From: Syngnathus acus
Lineage: Eukaryota; Chordata; Actinopteri; Syngnathiformes; Syngnathidae
Length of the DNA stretch: 64,000 nt
Reading direction: 5' to 3'
Assembly (NCBI RefSeq): GCF_901709675.1
Contig: NC_051102.1
Location: 8,095,412 to 8,159,411, forward strand
The notes beneath the pieces were generated by a model. The model did not search any database. It was given only the letters and a program-made list of their open reading frames with translations, and was not told where the DNA came from. This document shows positions 35,253-50,790 of this stretch, in pieces (within the stretch, counting starts at the first letter, position 1; the number at the start of each line of letters is the position of its first letter). Made by a program: the position numbers and the translations under genes.

Positions 35253-36101
35253 TCACCGAGCCTCCGCGCTGATGCTCCCCGCAAAGGAGTTGCCTGGCAT
35301 CTGCTTGAAGAACTCTCGGAGTCCGCCGAGCTCCCGGGTGAGCTGCTCGATGGTTTTGTGCAGTCTGTCGTTGTCGGAGCTCAGTTCGATCAGCTTCTGC
35401 TGCATCTCCATGTTGCGTATCTTGGCCTTGTCTCTACTTTTTCGCACGGCGATGTTATTCCTCTCTCGCCGCTGTCGGTACTCCATGCTGAACCTGTCCA
35501 CCGCCTTCTTCGTCTTCTCCCGGCCGGACTTGCGCGGTGAGCCCTTCGCCGAGACGGGCTCCGGCGTGGTGGGCGGCGTCGGCTGCCCCGTATGGAGGCT
35601 GACCGAGGTCTGGGCGCAGGTTTCGATCTGGCACGGCAGCGACGACGACATGTCGCTGTCGCTCCAATCGGACTCCTGTTTGATGGGGATCCCGAACGGA
35701 CGCTTGTTCAGCATCACCGAGTCCGATCTCCGCTCCGCTGCGTATGGGACCGCGCAGCCGGGCAGCACTGCGCCCTGCGCGGCGTACAGCTCCGCCTTCT
35801 CCTGCTTGACCGTGTTGAAGAGGTCGAGGAAGAGCTCGTCGTTGCACAGCTCCAAGTTGGGCACGGACGTCATGGACTCGATGTACTGACTGAAGTCAAT
35901 GGCGCTCTCGTCGTCATACATGGCCGGTGCGGTGAGTTCCGCCATGGTGACCCCTTCGTCCCCCCGTACGGCCGGCTTGCACGGGCCCGGCTGCATACCC
36001 CCCAGCTTGGCGTTCTCGTAGAAGTTCGCGGGCTCCATCGCCCAACTCATGTTGCATGGTGGAGACACGCCGTGTGGGTCAAGGCTGTATATGTCACACA
36101 T
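35253..36101 (-). CDS. cebpd: CCAAT/enhancer-binding protein delta
   Basis: C/EBP-delta is a nuclear bZIP transcription factor induced in acute-phase, inflammatory and differentiation responses. It is intronless here, as in other vertebrates. The start at 36101 gives 282 residues beginning [11 protein letters not shown]. The frame stays open 20 codons further to a GTG at 36161, but there is no upstream ATG, and a TATA-like box at 36197-36202 leaves little room for a longer leader. Seen in order: N-terminal activation blocks ([15 protein letters not shown] and [10 protein letters not shown]), a KQES sumoylation-type motif, then the C-terminal bZIP. The basic region carries [20 protein letters not shown], with the N-x7-R signature, followed by a leucine zipper ([21 protein letters not shown]). 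Convergent with spidr, the same arrangement as recalled for human 8q11. Confidence 0.97.
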   Translation of the reverse strand: MCDIYSLDPHGVSPPCNMSWAMEPANFYENAKLGGMQPGPCKPAVRGDEGVTMAELTAPAMYDDESAIDFSQYIESMTSVPNLELCNDELFLDLFNTVKQEKAELYAAQGAVLPGCAVPYAAERRSDSVMLNKRPFGIPIKQESDWSDSDMSSSLPCQIETCAQTSVSLHTGQPTPPTTPEPVSAKGSPRKSGREKTKKAVDRFSMEYRQRRERNNIAVRKSRDKAKIRNMEMQQKLIELSSDNDRLHKTIEQLTRELGGLREFFKQMPGNSFAGSISAEAR

Positions 36102-36169
36102 GAACTCTGCTGGCTTGTCCACGCGGGTCGATTGAGTGTGCTGCTGCTGCTCGGGCTTCACTTCCTGAT

Positions 36170-36310
36170 CTTTGATCGCTGACTGTCAGGACGCTCTTTT
36201 AACGCCTTGTCAAGTTGACGCTTCTGACTCGTCGCCAACTTTGGCGCACTGTTTTGTATCGTTTCGCGGTGACGTCACGCACACCCTCCCTCCGACGGGC
36301 CAGTCAAGTT
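36170..36310 (-). promoter_or_regulatory. cebpd: cebpd promoter with CRE
   Basis: On the minus strand a TATA-like TTAAAA (36197-36202) lies about 100 nt upstream of the ATG. A full CRE palindrome TGACGTCA lies at 36270-36277, about 70 bp further upstream. This fits the known cAMP/CREB control of C/EBP-delta genes. Motifs are seen; regulation is inferred. Confidence 0.6.
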
Positions 36311-37734
36311 GGGAGCGTGGTCACATGATCTCCGGTAACTTCCCATTCGAAGGGAACAGGGGGCGTGCCTGCATTTTTTTTTTTTTTTTTACTATGGCTA
36401 CATGAATGGCTGGCTGAGTTGTTTACATACTGCTGCAAAGTTTCGGATCCAAATGAATTCTGGCTCTAGGACAGTTGCTATCCATCAAACTGCGAGGGGG
36501 TGGGGGGGGATGCGATGAGGGGGGCTGCTCCCACTGGTGGTCCCAAAAACAACCCCCTCACGAGACCCCCACTGGACCCCCTCAACAGACATGCATTCAT
36601 AGTTGAAAATAACCATAATTATTATTGGTTTATTATACATCACCATTGGCGACCTCTCTATTTGAACTTGGTCACAAACTTAGTGATTCGTTGTACTGTA
36701 CACCTTAACCCATCTTTAAAATATCAGTGAATCCTCACATGAATTGGTGCTTGTTCTGATCATAATGCGAATAATCTTTGTTGATTTGTTTAAATCAGTG
36801 ATTTGTATGAGTGTTTCTATAGGAATTTGCACCTCCAAGTTGTTCAATTCATAAGAAAATTTGAAAGCTTTTGCATTCGAACTGTTACCAAATCACGCAC
36901 AATTGTATGACTTGGGGTCTATTAGTAGTAACCGCTGCTACGGATAATGGTGAACATTTGTGTAAAAAAAAAAAAAAAACACACCAGTAGAAGAATAAAA
37001 GAATCAATTCATTAATTAAGACAAACGATTCTTTGTGCTGCATGAAGTGCAAAGTGTCGTGTGTTGGGAAGTCGTGTCAAGTAAACACAAGTTTCAAGGC
37101 TGATGTGTAATAATCATGACCCATGCATCACTTTTGTGTTTATGCAATTTTAAAATGGAAATTGCGCCACTCAGTGGTCAATGTGCACTCTTGCAAGGTG
37201 AATGACAACACAAATTACCAGTTAAAAAAACTATTCAAGCGTCCAAACATTGGCTGTTGAGCCCCGTTTTTTTTTTTTTTTTTGTAGTCCTGTTTTTATA
37301 TCATCAATTTCGCAAAAATTATAAGGAAACAATAACTGCCCCCCCCCCCCCCCCCCCCCCCCGGAAAAAAAATCAATATGTGAGTGTTCGGTAATTATGA
37401 ACGAGACAGTAAAAGTGTTTCAATAAGGCACGACATAACCTTGTCAAATCATTGTGTGAAAAAACAATTTAATAGATATTTTTAACGCCTTTTGACTGAA
37501 AAACAAGTGGACGAAACCAAATAACACTGAAGTGCGCATTTATTACCATAACCTTCAAGTAACATAATATAAGCAAAATTTATTTGAATGCAATCAAATA
37601 AGAGCTGATTTGTACACATAAACTGTTCTTAACGTATAACCGGGATGGGTAATACCTATTATGGAAAACACCCACAATCAAATGCCACCCTTAACAGTGG
37701 AAGATCCAACCGGAAGTGAGAAACGGATCCTGGC
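36311..37734. other. cebpd-mcm4 intergenic spacer (no prkdc)
   Basis: 1.4 kb with a T run near 36374 and a 24-C run at 37339-37362. No exon of PRKDC or any other protein was recognised on either strand. Confidence 0.6.
37339..37362. repeat. Poly-C tract
   Basis: 24 consecutive C residues in the cebpd-mcm4 spacer. Confidence 0.9.
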
Positions 37735-37828
37735 TCACCATTGGTCCAAAGTTCCCCGCGAAAATTACGTCAGTCACAGTTTCGCGCCACTGCAGCAATC
37801 CGACAGAAGCGCAGCAGGGGAAAAAAAG
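37735..37828 (+). promoter_or_regulatory. mcm4: mcm4 promoter and non-coding exon 1
   Basis: CCATTGG (inverted CCAAT box) at 37738-37744, an E2F-type TTCCCCGCGAAAA at 37752-37764, a CRE-like TTACGTCA at 37765-37772 and a second E2F site TTTCGCGCC at 37780-37788. The block is followed by a donor at 37829 (AAG|GTAAAAA). The matching acceptor (CATCTAG) precedes 38249, which opens the coding exon. E2F plus CCAAT is the expected signature of an S-phase gene; MCM genes are classical E2F targets. Confidence 0.65.
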
Positions 37829-38262
37829 GTAAAAAGTAGCACTTTTGTTTGACTTTTGTAATTATATTTTCCGTTAATAACACTTCTATAAGCGCCCGAC
37901 TCGTTAAACACATCCTTCACGCTTGCCATTGTTCGTTCACTCATTTGTTGTAACACTGAAAGCTGCTAATTCGGTTATTGTTTGCTGTGCTGCCATGTGT
38001 AATGGTGGAAATGTTCCTGAAAGCTTCTGTCGAAGATCATCTATCGAATTCGTTTAAACAAAGTTAAAGAGTCATTTTAACGCAAAGGACGTAAATTATA
38101 AAAAATTCATAGGTTAGAATTTGTCTCCAGATCTTTTAATAATAATACATTTTATTTATAAGGTGCCTTTCAAGGCACTCAAGGTGAATATACTGTCTAC
38201 TTGATTTGGCTTAATTTTAACCATTATCCGTTTTTAATGCACATCTAGATCCACTCTCCACA

Positions 38263-42906
<4,644 letters not shown>

Positions 42907-43154
42907 GGTGCCACCTGACTTTATGTACAGTTTGATTTCAAATGTGTTCTCTTTGTCCTGTAAAGAAGAAAAAAAAAACTGGTAATAATGCTTGTATGAT
43001 TGCAACACATCCTTTCTGGGTGTTAAGAATTATGTGGAAGTTCACCAAAATGACACTTTGGTTTAGTACCAAAACAAAAAGGTAATTATTAGAGCTAATG
43101 TTTGGGATTTGTATTTGTTTAATGTACCACCAATTTCTTCATGCCCTTGTTTGT

Positions 43155-43160
43155 ATTAAA
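43155..43160 (+). terminator. mcm4: mcm4 polyadenylation signal (ATTAAA)
   Basis: ATTAAA about 250 nt after the stop. No AATAAA lies between the stop and this site. Confidence 0.5.
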
Positions 43161-43371
43161 GTAAAAGCAATTAAAAGTTTCTCACCTGTCTTTTTATGGG
43201 AAGCTGAATTAGCTACCGGTGATCTTTTTTATTTCTTTATTCAATTAGTTGGTTTATAAATGTTCTTGTGCACAGTAAGGCTTATGTTGAACAGGTAATT
43301 AGTTCAATATTTGTAACTGTTTATGAAAAGGTCCTGTTTTTTGAATAATTTAAAAAAAAAAAAAAAAAAAA

Positions 43372-43480
43372 CTCCGCCAAGGCGGCGGAGGAAGAGGGCG
43401 TGTCGCGCCCGTGCAACTCATTTCCCCGCCGCGCCGCCTGACGTCACACTTCTCTGCGCTTCTGGACTCTGCTGAAGAAG
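43372..43480 (+). promoter_or_regulatory. ube2v2: ube2v2 promoter
   Basis: CpG-rich block just upstream of the ube2v2 ATG. It has an inverted repeat CTCCGCC-aaggc-GGCGGAG (43372-43390) and a full CRE TGACGTCA at 43439-43446. No TATA box. Only about 200 bp separates it from the mcm4 3' end. Confidence 0.6.
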
Positions 43481-46400
43481 ATGGCGGCCTCCTCAGGTCT
43501 GTGTGCCAAACAAACTAGCATTTAACCAGCTCGCAAATATAAATATTGGGACCGAAGCCGAGCTCGCGGCCAGCCTCTCGCCACGCTTCGGTTCCGCTCC
43601 GACGCTCACGAGAGAATTGTTTCCCGGAAAGACTCAATGGGGGAAAGCGCCGTGTAATGCGTGTAGCCTGTGTTGCTAACTAGTAGCCGAGGCGTTGTGA
43701 CGAGACGCAATAACTCACGAATGCGTCTCGCTTAGATAACTGACCAACGACTACGAACGCTGTGACGTATTTTGAAGTCATTTACTTTATAGTCAAACGA
43801 CATAATGGATGCCTGGCTGCTAAGATTAACCAGGGCGACGAGAGCATTGTGACCGATTGTTTGTCCGTCCATTGACTCGTCTGTGTTGTGGGACTAGCAT
43901 AACCGCAATAATAAAACGAGCGTGTGGCTCTTGGTTAGCTGCGATAATGTGTTGACTGTGTTCGCAATGGACTCGTGTGGCTAGCCCGCTAGCGTACACC
44001 GCTATCTGCGCTACATTTCATCCATGTCAGGTGATGCTAACAGCGTCTACGTCATAGAAGTGCTACATTTCTATCGACATTTTCGATGGTATCTTTTTAT
44101 ATTCCACACAAACGACACATTCGTTATAGTTTCCAAGTAGTGTCGATCATCATTGTTTCCGTCTAACGTTGCTTTGTAACCATTTAAAAACAACTCTATA
44201 AAATTGCCGCTTTGTTACGAACGCTTGTATCGAAAACGTAGTCGTGCCACAGCTTCATGTTTAGCATAGCCAGGTGTTATGTTTCTCATGTGTAAATGAC
44301 ATGGGGTGAAAATAGCAATGGGGTACGCCCAAAATATACCAGAGCTCGGAATTGCCGTGGTCTATCACTAACCGATGCAAACGCAGGAGCGAAGGCAAGA
44401 AAACCTCCGTGTCAAATGAAAACATTTAAATGTAAAACTCGTGGTACATAACCACGAGATGTTTTAATGACATCCGTGCCAAAACGTTCCTGAATGTTTG
44501 GGTGTTAACTATCCTTCATTATTTACTGGTAAACTCACCCATTTGCTGTTTTTGTGGTCAGGCCAAAATGATAGCAGTAATGCTTTAGCGCCCCCTGGTG
44601 GCGATGAAACATATTGAGGTGAATTGAAGCGCTCCCTTTAGACAAAAGCAGTCCTTTGCTGCCCTCTTTTGGCATTCATTCTCAGCTGTTCTTGCTTTAT
44701 AGCCACACTTCACAATACAGCGGGACACAATTGATCATTTTACCCCTTCCATGTGTATTAGAAGCACATTTGAACCTGTTAAAAAAATTGTTAAATGCAA
44801 CAATGTTACAAGCATAAAAGGTATAAAAAATACAGTACAGTGTATGAAGTGCTATGTGCCGTGAATACCCCTAGATGGCAGTAATGCCTAAGGTATGGAA
44901 TTCATTAGCTGGTTGTCATGTGGGAACTAAAAATAAAGCATCCCTCTTTCCATTTTTGCCTCAAGTCCATCCCTTATTGATAAAAAATGAAGCAGTTTGT
45001 GACGTTAAGAGCGGAAGAGGTAAAAAAAAAAGGAAGGTGATTAAAACTTCCTCTTTTTGTTAAAAGGATGGCACAGATGGCTCGTGTGAGAATCGATAGA
45101 TTGTCTTTAAGTGTTGGCCACTTTCCACATCGTCATTTACAACACAGCATGCGACTGTCACACCGCTGTGTTCAGTGCTAAGTTCCTCAAAAAAAAATTC
45201 CATGCGTCGAACACTCCTCCTTTGATTGACTGCTTTTGCAGCCCTGTTATTAACTAGGCTGCTCTTACAACGTCGGCCAGAAAAACTGCGGCCATTACCC
45301 TCAATCAGTTGTTCAAAGAAAATCAGCAGTCAAGTCTCCTTGTGTGCTCCCTGCGGTGGAACTCTTTGCAAATGGTTGATTCATGAGCTTGTCCAAGTTC
45401 TTTGTCAATATCTATTAAGATGCCAAGAGTGTACCAAAACCAGAGATGTGCACACCAATCAATTCATCGATTGTAGGGACTTCAAAATCTATTGAGAATT
45501 ATTTTCTAATTGAAACTCTGTGTTGATATGGAATCAAATATGTCGTCGGTGCTCGCAGGAGTTAAGGTGCCACGCAATTTTCGCTTGTTGGAGGAGTTGG
45601 AGGAGGGCCAGAAAGGGGAAGGCGACGGCACGGTGAGCTGGGGCTTGGAGAATGATGATGACATGACCCTCACGCAGTGGACCGCCATGATCATCGGGCC
45701 GGCCAGAGTAAGAAATTGCGCAGCGCTATTGCTAAATTCACACTTTTTTTTATTTTTTTTATACAATGCACACTGTCAGGTCAGGTCTTACGTAATACTG
45801 TGACTTTTTTTTTCAATCTTACATTTAAATATCTTGTGTATTTCAAAAAATAAAACATCTAAAACAATGCATATTAAAAAACAAATACAAAAGCTACCAA
45901 GCTAGGTCTGAAAACTGACCTTGAAAAACAAAAGTCAGAATGAAAAAAAATCTGAAAACACCCACATTATTAACCTCGAGTCGCACTTAAATATTATTTC
46001 CATACATTTTATGCTGACTTTTATTTTAGTGTGATGTCTTTTAGGTGTATGTGGGAAATGAAATAAATAGAACATGTGGTCTTTGTATGGCACAATTTCA
46101 CCTTCGGATCTGAAATGTAAACCCCCCCTCGTTATAAAAGGGCGGAGCGCGAATCCACTTGTACTCTTGTCTTTTCAGACCAATTACGAGAACAGGATAT
46201 ACAGCCTGAAAGTGGAATGCGGACCCAGGTACCCAGAAACGGCCCCAACTGTTAGATTTGTTACAAAAATCACCATGAACGGGATAAATAATTCCAACGG
46301 GACGGTAAGCGGCGCTCCTCTCACATTTCCAATGTTTGTGGACCGCCGTCAACTGTTTGTGTCTATCCCACAGGTGGACTCACGTAGCATACCAGTATTA

Positions 46401-46520
46401 GCCAAATGGCAGAATTCTTATAACATTAAAATTGTCCTTCAAGAATTAAGGCGTCTAATGATGTCCAAAGAAAATATGAAACTTCCGCAGCCACCAGAAG
46501 GACAAAACTACAGCACTTAA
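43481..46520 (+). CDS. ube2v2: Ubiquitin-conjugating enzyme E2 variant 2 (MMS2)
   Basis: A catalytically inactive E2 variant that pairs with UBC13 (UBE2N) to build K63-linked ubiquitin chains, acting in post-replicative damage tolerance. Coding exons: 43481-43496 (MAASS plus one base), 45559-45707, 46179-46304, 46374-46520. They total 438 nt, 145 residues, the same length as human UBE2V2. Anchors are [47 protein letters not shown] and LPQPPEGQ. No active-site cysteine is present at the E2 position, as expected for the family. [12 protein letters not shown] and [16 protein letters not shown] favour UBE2V2 over UBE2V1. The acceptor before exon 2 has a poor pyrimidine tract, and the frame is open upstream with ATGs at 45528 and 45540, so an alternative first exon is possible. 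Intron 3 (69 nt) is stop-free. Confidence 0.97.
44588..44601 (-). promoter_or_regulatory. Perfect CTCF core motif
   Basis: The minus strand reads CCACCAGGGGGCGC, the canonical CTCF core, inside ube2v2 intron 1. Weaker matches lie at 44659-44672 (minus) and 44868-44881 (plus). Binding is not shown by the sequence. Confidence 0.55.
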
Positions 46521-47050
46521 TCACCATGGATTGTTCTGACCCTCTGTCTTAAAAAGCCTACGTAGAAATATCATTTCAACAAAAAAAAAAAAGAAACAAC
46601 GACAAGAAAACAAAAGAAAAAAGCATTGCTCATCTACAGTATTCCCCATGCAAGAGCAGGATTGGACTCTCTTATTATGGCCTGGCTCGTTCAAAAAAAA
46701 AAAAAAAAAAAGTCCCTTCCGTTCAGCATAAAAGAAGCCAAGAAGAGCAGTCAATGAAGTGACTATTATGTTCAAGCCGTAACAGCTTTCTGCTTTTCGG
46801 TGATGACTGAAGTTGTGTGTACCACAGGGCCCAATGACAAGATCCTTTTTTTTTTTTCTGTTGGTTTTTCCACATTCAACATGCAGATGGCTCCATACCG
46901 AACTGTGACTGTAGTCTCCAAGTAGTGTCGCGAGGTGAGAGATTTTTTTTTTTTAATGAATATATAAATATATATTATGTATTTGACACAATACCAATGT
47001 TTCTCTTCTGACATGTAACAGACGTTGAAGCCTGTTCTATTCCGAAAAAG

Positions 47051-47056
47051 AATAAA
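47051..47056 (+). terminator. ube2v2: ube2v2 polyadenylation signal (candidate)
   Basis: AATAAA about 530 nt after the stop, at the end of an AT-rich, poly-A/poly-T-laden 3' UTR. Confidence 0.5.
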
Positions 47057-47189
47057 AAAGAAAAAACTTGCATTTAACTTCTAGTGAAAATGGCAGGTGT
47101 ATGAACTTGTGATTTTCCTAAAATTAAAACTCACTGCGAAAAGACAACAAAGTTCTTAGTGCTTTTTAACTTGTTCTGTTTTGTTGTAC

Positions 47190-47290
47190 GCGGGATGTCG
47201 CGGTTAGCGTGTCTCACAGCCAAGAGGTTCTGGGTTCAAACCTCAGTTCCGGAGAGTCTGAGGCGTTTGCCGGTTCTCCCCCATCCGTCT
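47190..47290 (+). repeat. tRNA-like SINE fragment
   Basis: GTCGCGGTTAGCGTGTCTC (A-box-like) and GGTTCTGGGTTCAAACCTC (B-box-like, GGTTCAAACC) are followed by TTCTCCCCCATC and TTTGTGTGGGG. This is the layout of tRNA-derived SINEs. The acceptor stem does not close, so it is not called a tRNA gene. Confidence 0.65.
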
Positions 47291-50200
47291 TTGTGTGGGG
47301 TTTCTACCTCTTCCTTCCACAAGAACATGAATTTTAAGTAGAGAAAGACCGGTATGTTATACCAGTATGGTTTTTTGTTTTGTTTTCAGGGCCAAAACAC
47401 TTATATAATAATCAAGGAGGCCAATAACCAACATTTAGAGTAAATAAATGTCCCCCGATTTAAAAAAAAAAAGAAGAATTTATTAAAGGGTAAAGTGAGG
47501 GGAAAAAAAGTTAATTACAATAATATTCTATGCGCCCCTATGAGTCAAAACGCTGTAGAAAACAGATGGATGATTCAGGTTTGTGCCACAAGATGGCAGT
47601 GTCTGGCTGCTGAGTCATGTTAAAAAGCACTTTGGAGTAAAAAGCACCGTTTTTTCTTTCAGGCCTATGTTTTCATTGAAATAATCTAACCAGCCATTTA
47701 TTCCTTGCAAACCTCACTGTTAAGCTTTTTTTTTTTTTTTTTTTTTTTTACTGGAAGAGTAAATTAGCCTCGTCATGATTGATTGTGCACCCAAGCCTTG
47801 CTTAATCTGTGCATTAATTCTCATTTTACTTGTCAATATTCAGTCTAGCTCCGTTAGTAATCTCTCACATATTTGTGGTTTGTTGTTTATGAATTCAGCC
47901 ACTTTTGTGTGTTTTTGTGCCCAACGTGTCTCGGCTGTTTGCGGGAAAAACTCAGAAGAAAAAAAAAAATCCATGCTTTCTGAAATGAATAAATAAATGG
48001 CAACTTCTGCCTTTCTCCTTTTTTGACCTTGCCATCCATCACAAGATGCTGCTAACGCAATAGAAATGTCAAGGGAGTATTTTAGTGTGGAATGTCTTGA
48101 CTGAGAGACGGATTGATTCTAGTCGTATGTGCAAATACAAAAAGATTTCTGGGGTGTTTTTTTGTGTTTCTTAACTGCCATTCTGATTATTTAATATTTA
48201 TGACTTAGAATTGTTTTCACACTGTTAGATATTCATCGCTTTGAGTTTGTTCTGATTTGCATACAAATGGCCGTTACATCACTGGCATATGTGGACATAG
48301 ATGTCTGGATTGAGGCATGTGATGATGATTTCCCCCTTAAACCCCTTGCAAAATTTATTTGATCACAAGGCGTGTGAGTTATATGAACAACGTGGGCAGG
48401 CAATCGGTTGTTTGATGTAATCATGATGAGTCACAAGCTCGGTTACAAGAGCGCATGAGACCAGCTCATCATGAGTCTTCAGGCTTGGATGGACCGATTT
48501 TTTTTTTCTTTTGACCCCCCACCCATCATCCCGATTGTATTACCCTAGAGGGCGCTCTGCCCCCACCCAGGCCTTGAGTCTCGGTGAAGCGGGTCTCGTG
48601 TGTGACCCTCACAGGCTGCTTGAGTGCACGCCGTCACGCTTAAGTAAAGCGACATGTTTAGCACTTAGGCTGCAGGAGGTCGCGACGTCGCAGGCGTGTG
48701 TAGCGCTGGCATTGTGTGTAATCTTTTCACTTAGCATGTGTGTATGTGGGTGTGAAGTGAATCAGTGTTTTGCCACTGAAGATGACCTTGCTCGCCCCCC
48801 CCCCCCCCCCTTGTGGGGGAGGCCAAGGCAGGATTTTGACTGAGGTGCCGATAGGCTGCTCTTCATCCTTTTTCACTTGATTTGTTTATGCCTCCTCTTC
48901 CTCCACTCTTCAAGAAAGTCATGAATATAAAATCTCAAGTTGTCTGTTCACTCGGCATAGTTACCCCCCCCTAAAAAAAAAAAAGAGCCTCCTGGGGCAG
49001 TGAATATTTGTCACGTTTATTCAGCACGCTTGCACAAGCTGTCATATTTCCTAGCAGCTTTTTTTTATATTTTTTTATGGAAGCAGCGACTCTGTCCTCA
49101 AGTCCCGTCACGTTCGTATTCGCTTCAAACTCTACACCTGCACAAAAGTGATTAGCGCTTACATTCCCACAGATAGTGGCCTCGGCTTGAAGAGACTTTA
49201 TTTTTTCTATTCTTCTAGCCTTGTTTAATATCCCAAAAAGGCATCCCCTGATTTGTCCTTGAGTAAATAAACGTCCCTGATCACTCATTACTGGAAGCCT
49301 CTCCTTTAATATACAGTTAACAGATGCCCGCTACCCTCTGAAGTTAAGTAAATAAGCTAGTTTGTCTTCTTTTACGATACAAAAATAGTGTCTGTAGGCC
49401 AGAACAGATCGGAGCCACGGGAACAGTTTAGGGCTCTAAGATGGGAAGGAATGCCAGAAGTAGTTGAGTGGGACATAGATCTCGTCTGCAGCCGGCAGAC
49501 TGTCGGAGGCAGGCCTCTGCTGCCAGACCGCTAACCTTTCACCCTGTAGGGCCAAAAGGTCCACCTCTTGTTTGTGTTAATACTGTAAAAAAGCTTAAAG
49601 TAAAAGTAGCATTTTACATCATGACTCAGTTCCTTGTCAACAATTTTGTGATAGTCCTGAGACTTCATTGTACCCTACACAAATTTAATAGACTCAGGTT
49701 AGACGTGTCATACCAAAATTTAAGATGCATTAAGCCGCCTCGAACACCAAAGAACGGTGTCGGCGAGGCCGCTGAGAAGTCGGTTTAATAGTCAGCAGGC
49801 GGCCATGAGTGGAATTGACGTCCTTTGGCACGCATAGCTGTCAGACTGTTTCCAAAGAGAACATCTAAAAAGAGAAACGCGCCAGAGCACAATAGCTGGA
49901 AAGCAGGGGAGTGCGGCGGCGCTTTCCTCTTGTCAGCGGGCCGCTCGGCCTCTTTTGTGTAAGCGCTTCCGTCCTGTGAAAGCCCCTGACGGACGCACGG
50001 ACGGCCAGTGGATCCTCCACCTGCTAGAGAGCGTGTAGGGTCCGCGGAGTGGCGTGTCACTAAACCCCTCGACGCCCCCCAACCCCACCTTCCCTAGTTC
50101 GACTGGCGCCAGTGCAGTCTTTGATTATTTGTCTTAACAGTTCATTTAGCGCCACCGCCAACACGTGCGCCAAAGCTGCCGTCACTTACTCATGCATCAC

Positions 50201-50790
50201 CGACAAATGGGACTTTTATGAGTTCCTTTTCACAGGGTGCCCCCCCACCTCACATACTGTCGCCAACATTCACTGCCTAGCTCCCCCCGTGAGATACCAT
50301 CCAGTGGTTCTCAAACTGTGGTTCCCGTACTGCCGGCAATCCTCGAGTCTTAGTTTGGTGGTCAGATTTAAAAAAAAAAAAATGATGGGGCAGGATAAAT
50401 GCGAAAAAGTCTTCTTACAATTAGAGGTCCACATGGTAGTTATGTTTATTAGCCATTTAGGTTATTTGGGGGTCCTTGGAAATATTTCTCCTTTGTAAAG
50501 GGTCCAACCTAGCATTTTCCCCCAACCTCCTCTTGCTGATTTCTTGCTCTAATCTCTTCCACATCTTTCCTGCAAGAGTTATCATGTGGCCAGATCGGCC
50601 CCGTGTTTGCATTATGAGACTACATTTCATGACAACGGTAAAGACCGCAAACTGAGCGCCACCAGAATGTGAATAGGGTATCTTCAAATTGCGCAAGCAG
50701 TGTTTCCAACAGGGCCCAAACCTATTATCATCACAGTGATAAATCCTATATACAGCATCTAATACAGTTTAGTGCTGAAGGCAATCCATG
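47291..50790. other. Gene-free region downstream of ube2v2
   Basis: Contains a T run near 47727, C runs near 48800 and 48965, a CTCF-like motif at 48542-48555 and a possible hAT end at 50302. A 105-codon minus-strand frame at 48971-49288 has no recognised family. No splice-supported exon chain is visible. Confidence 0.5.
50302..50325 (+). mobile_element. Possible hAT transposon end (fragment)
   Basis: CAGTGGTTCTCAAACTGTGG resembles the terminal inverted repeat of a common hAT family. The opposite end was not found, so only a fragment is claimed. Confidence 0.4.

Noticed and set aside
36102-36161. 20-residue N-terminal extension of cebpd
   Set aside because: It would begin at GTG, lies close to the predicted transcription start, and MCDIYSLDP is the natural ATG start.
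35592-36182. Long plus-strand frames opposite cebpd (also 35086-35889)
   Set aside because: Shadow of the GC-rich cebpd coding sequence; the bZIP protein on the minus strand explains the region.
36346-36364. Near-palindrome TTCCCATTCGAAGGGAA upstream of cebpd as a STAT site
   Set aside because: The spacing does not fit the STAT consensus TTCN3GAA with adequate flanks, so no call was made.
47190-47290. Possible tRNA gene (A- and B-box-like words)
   Set aside because: The acceptor and other stems do not pair, and the trailing sequence matches a dispersed repeat, so it is called a SINE fragment.
48971-49288. 105-codon minus-strand frame starting MSDQGRLFTQ
   Set aside because: It starts at a true ATG, but no homologue is recognised, the end reads through poly-A-derived residues, and there is no splice or promoter support. 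It is noted for a database search only.
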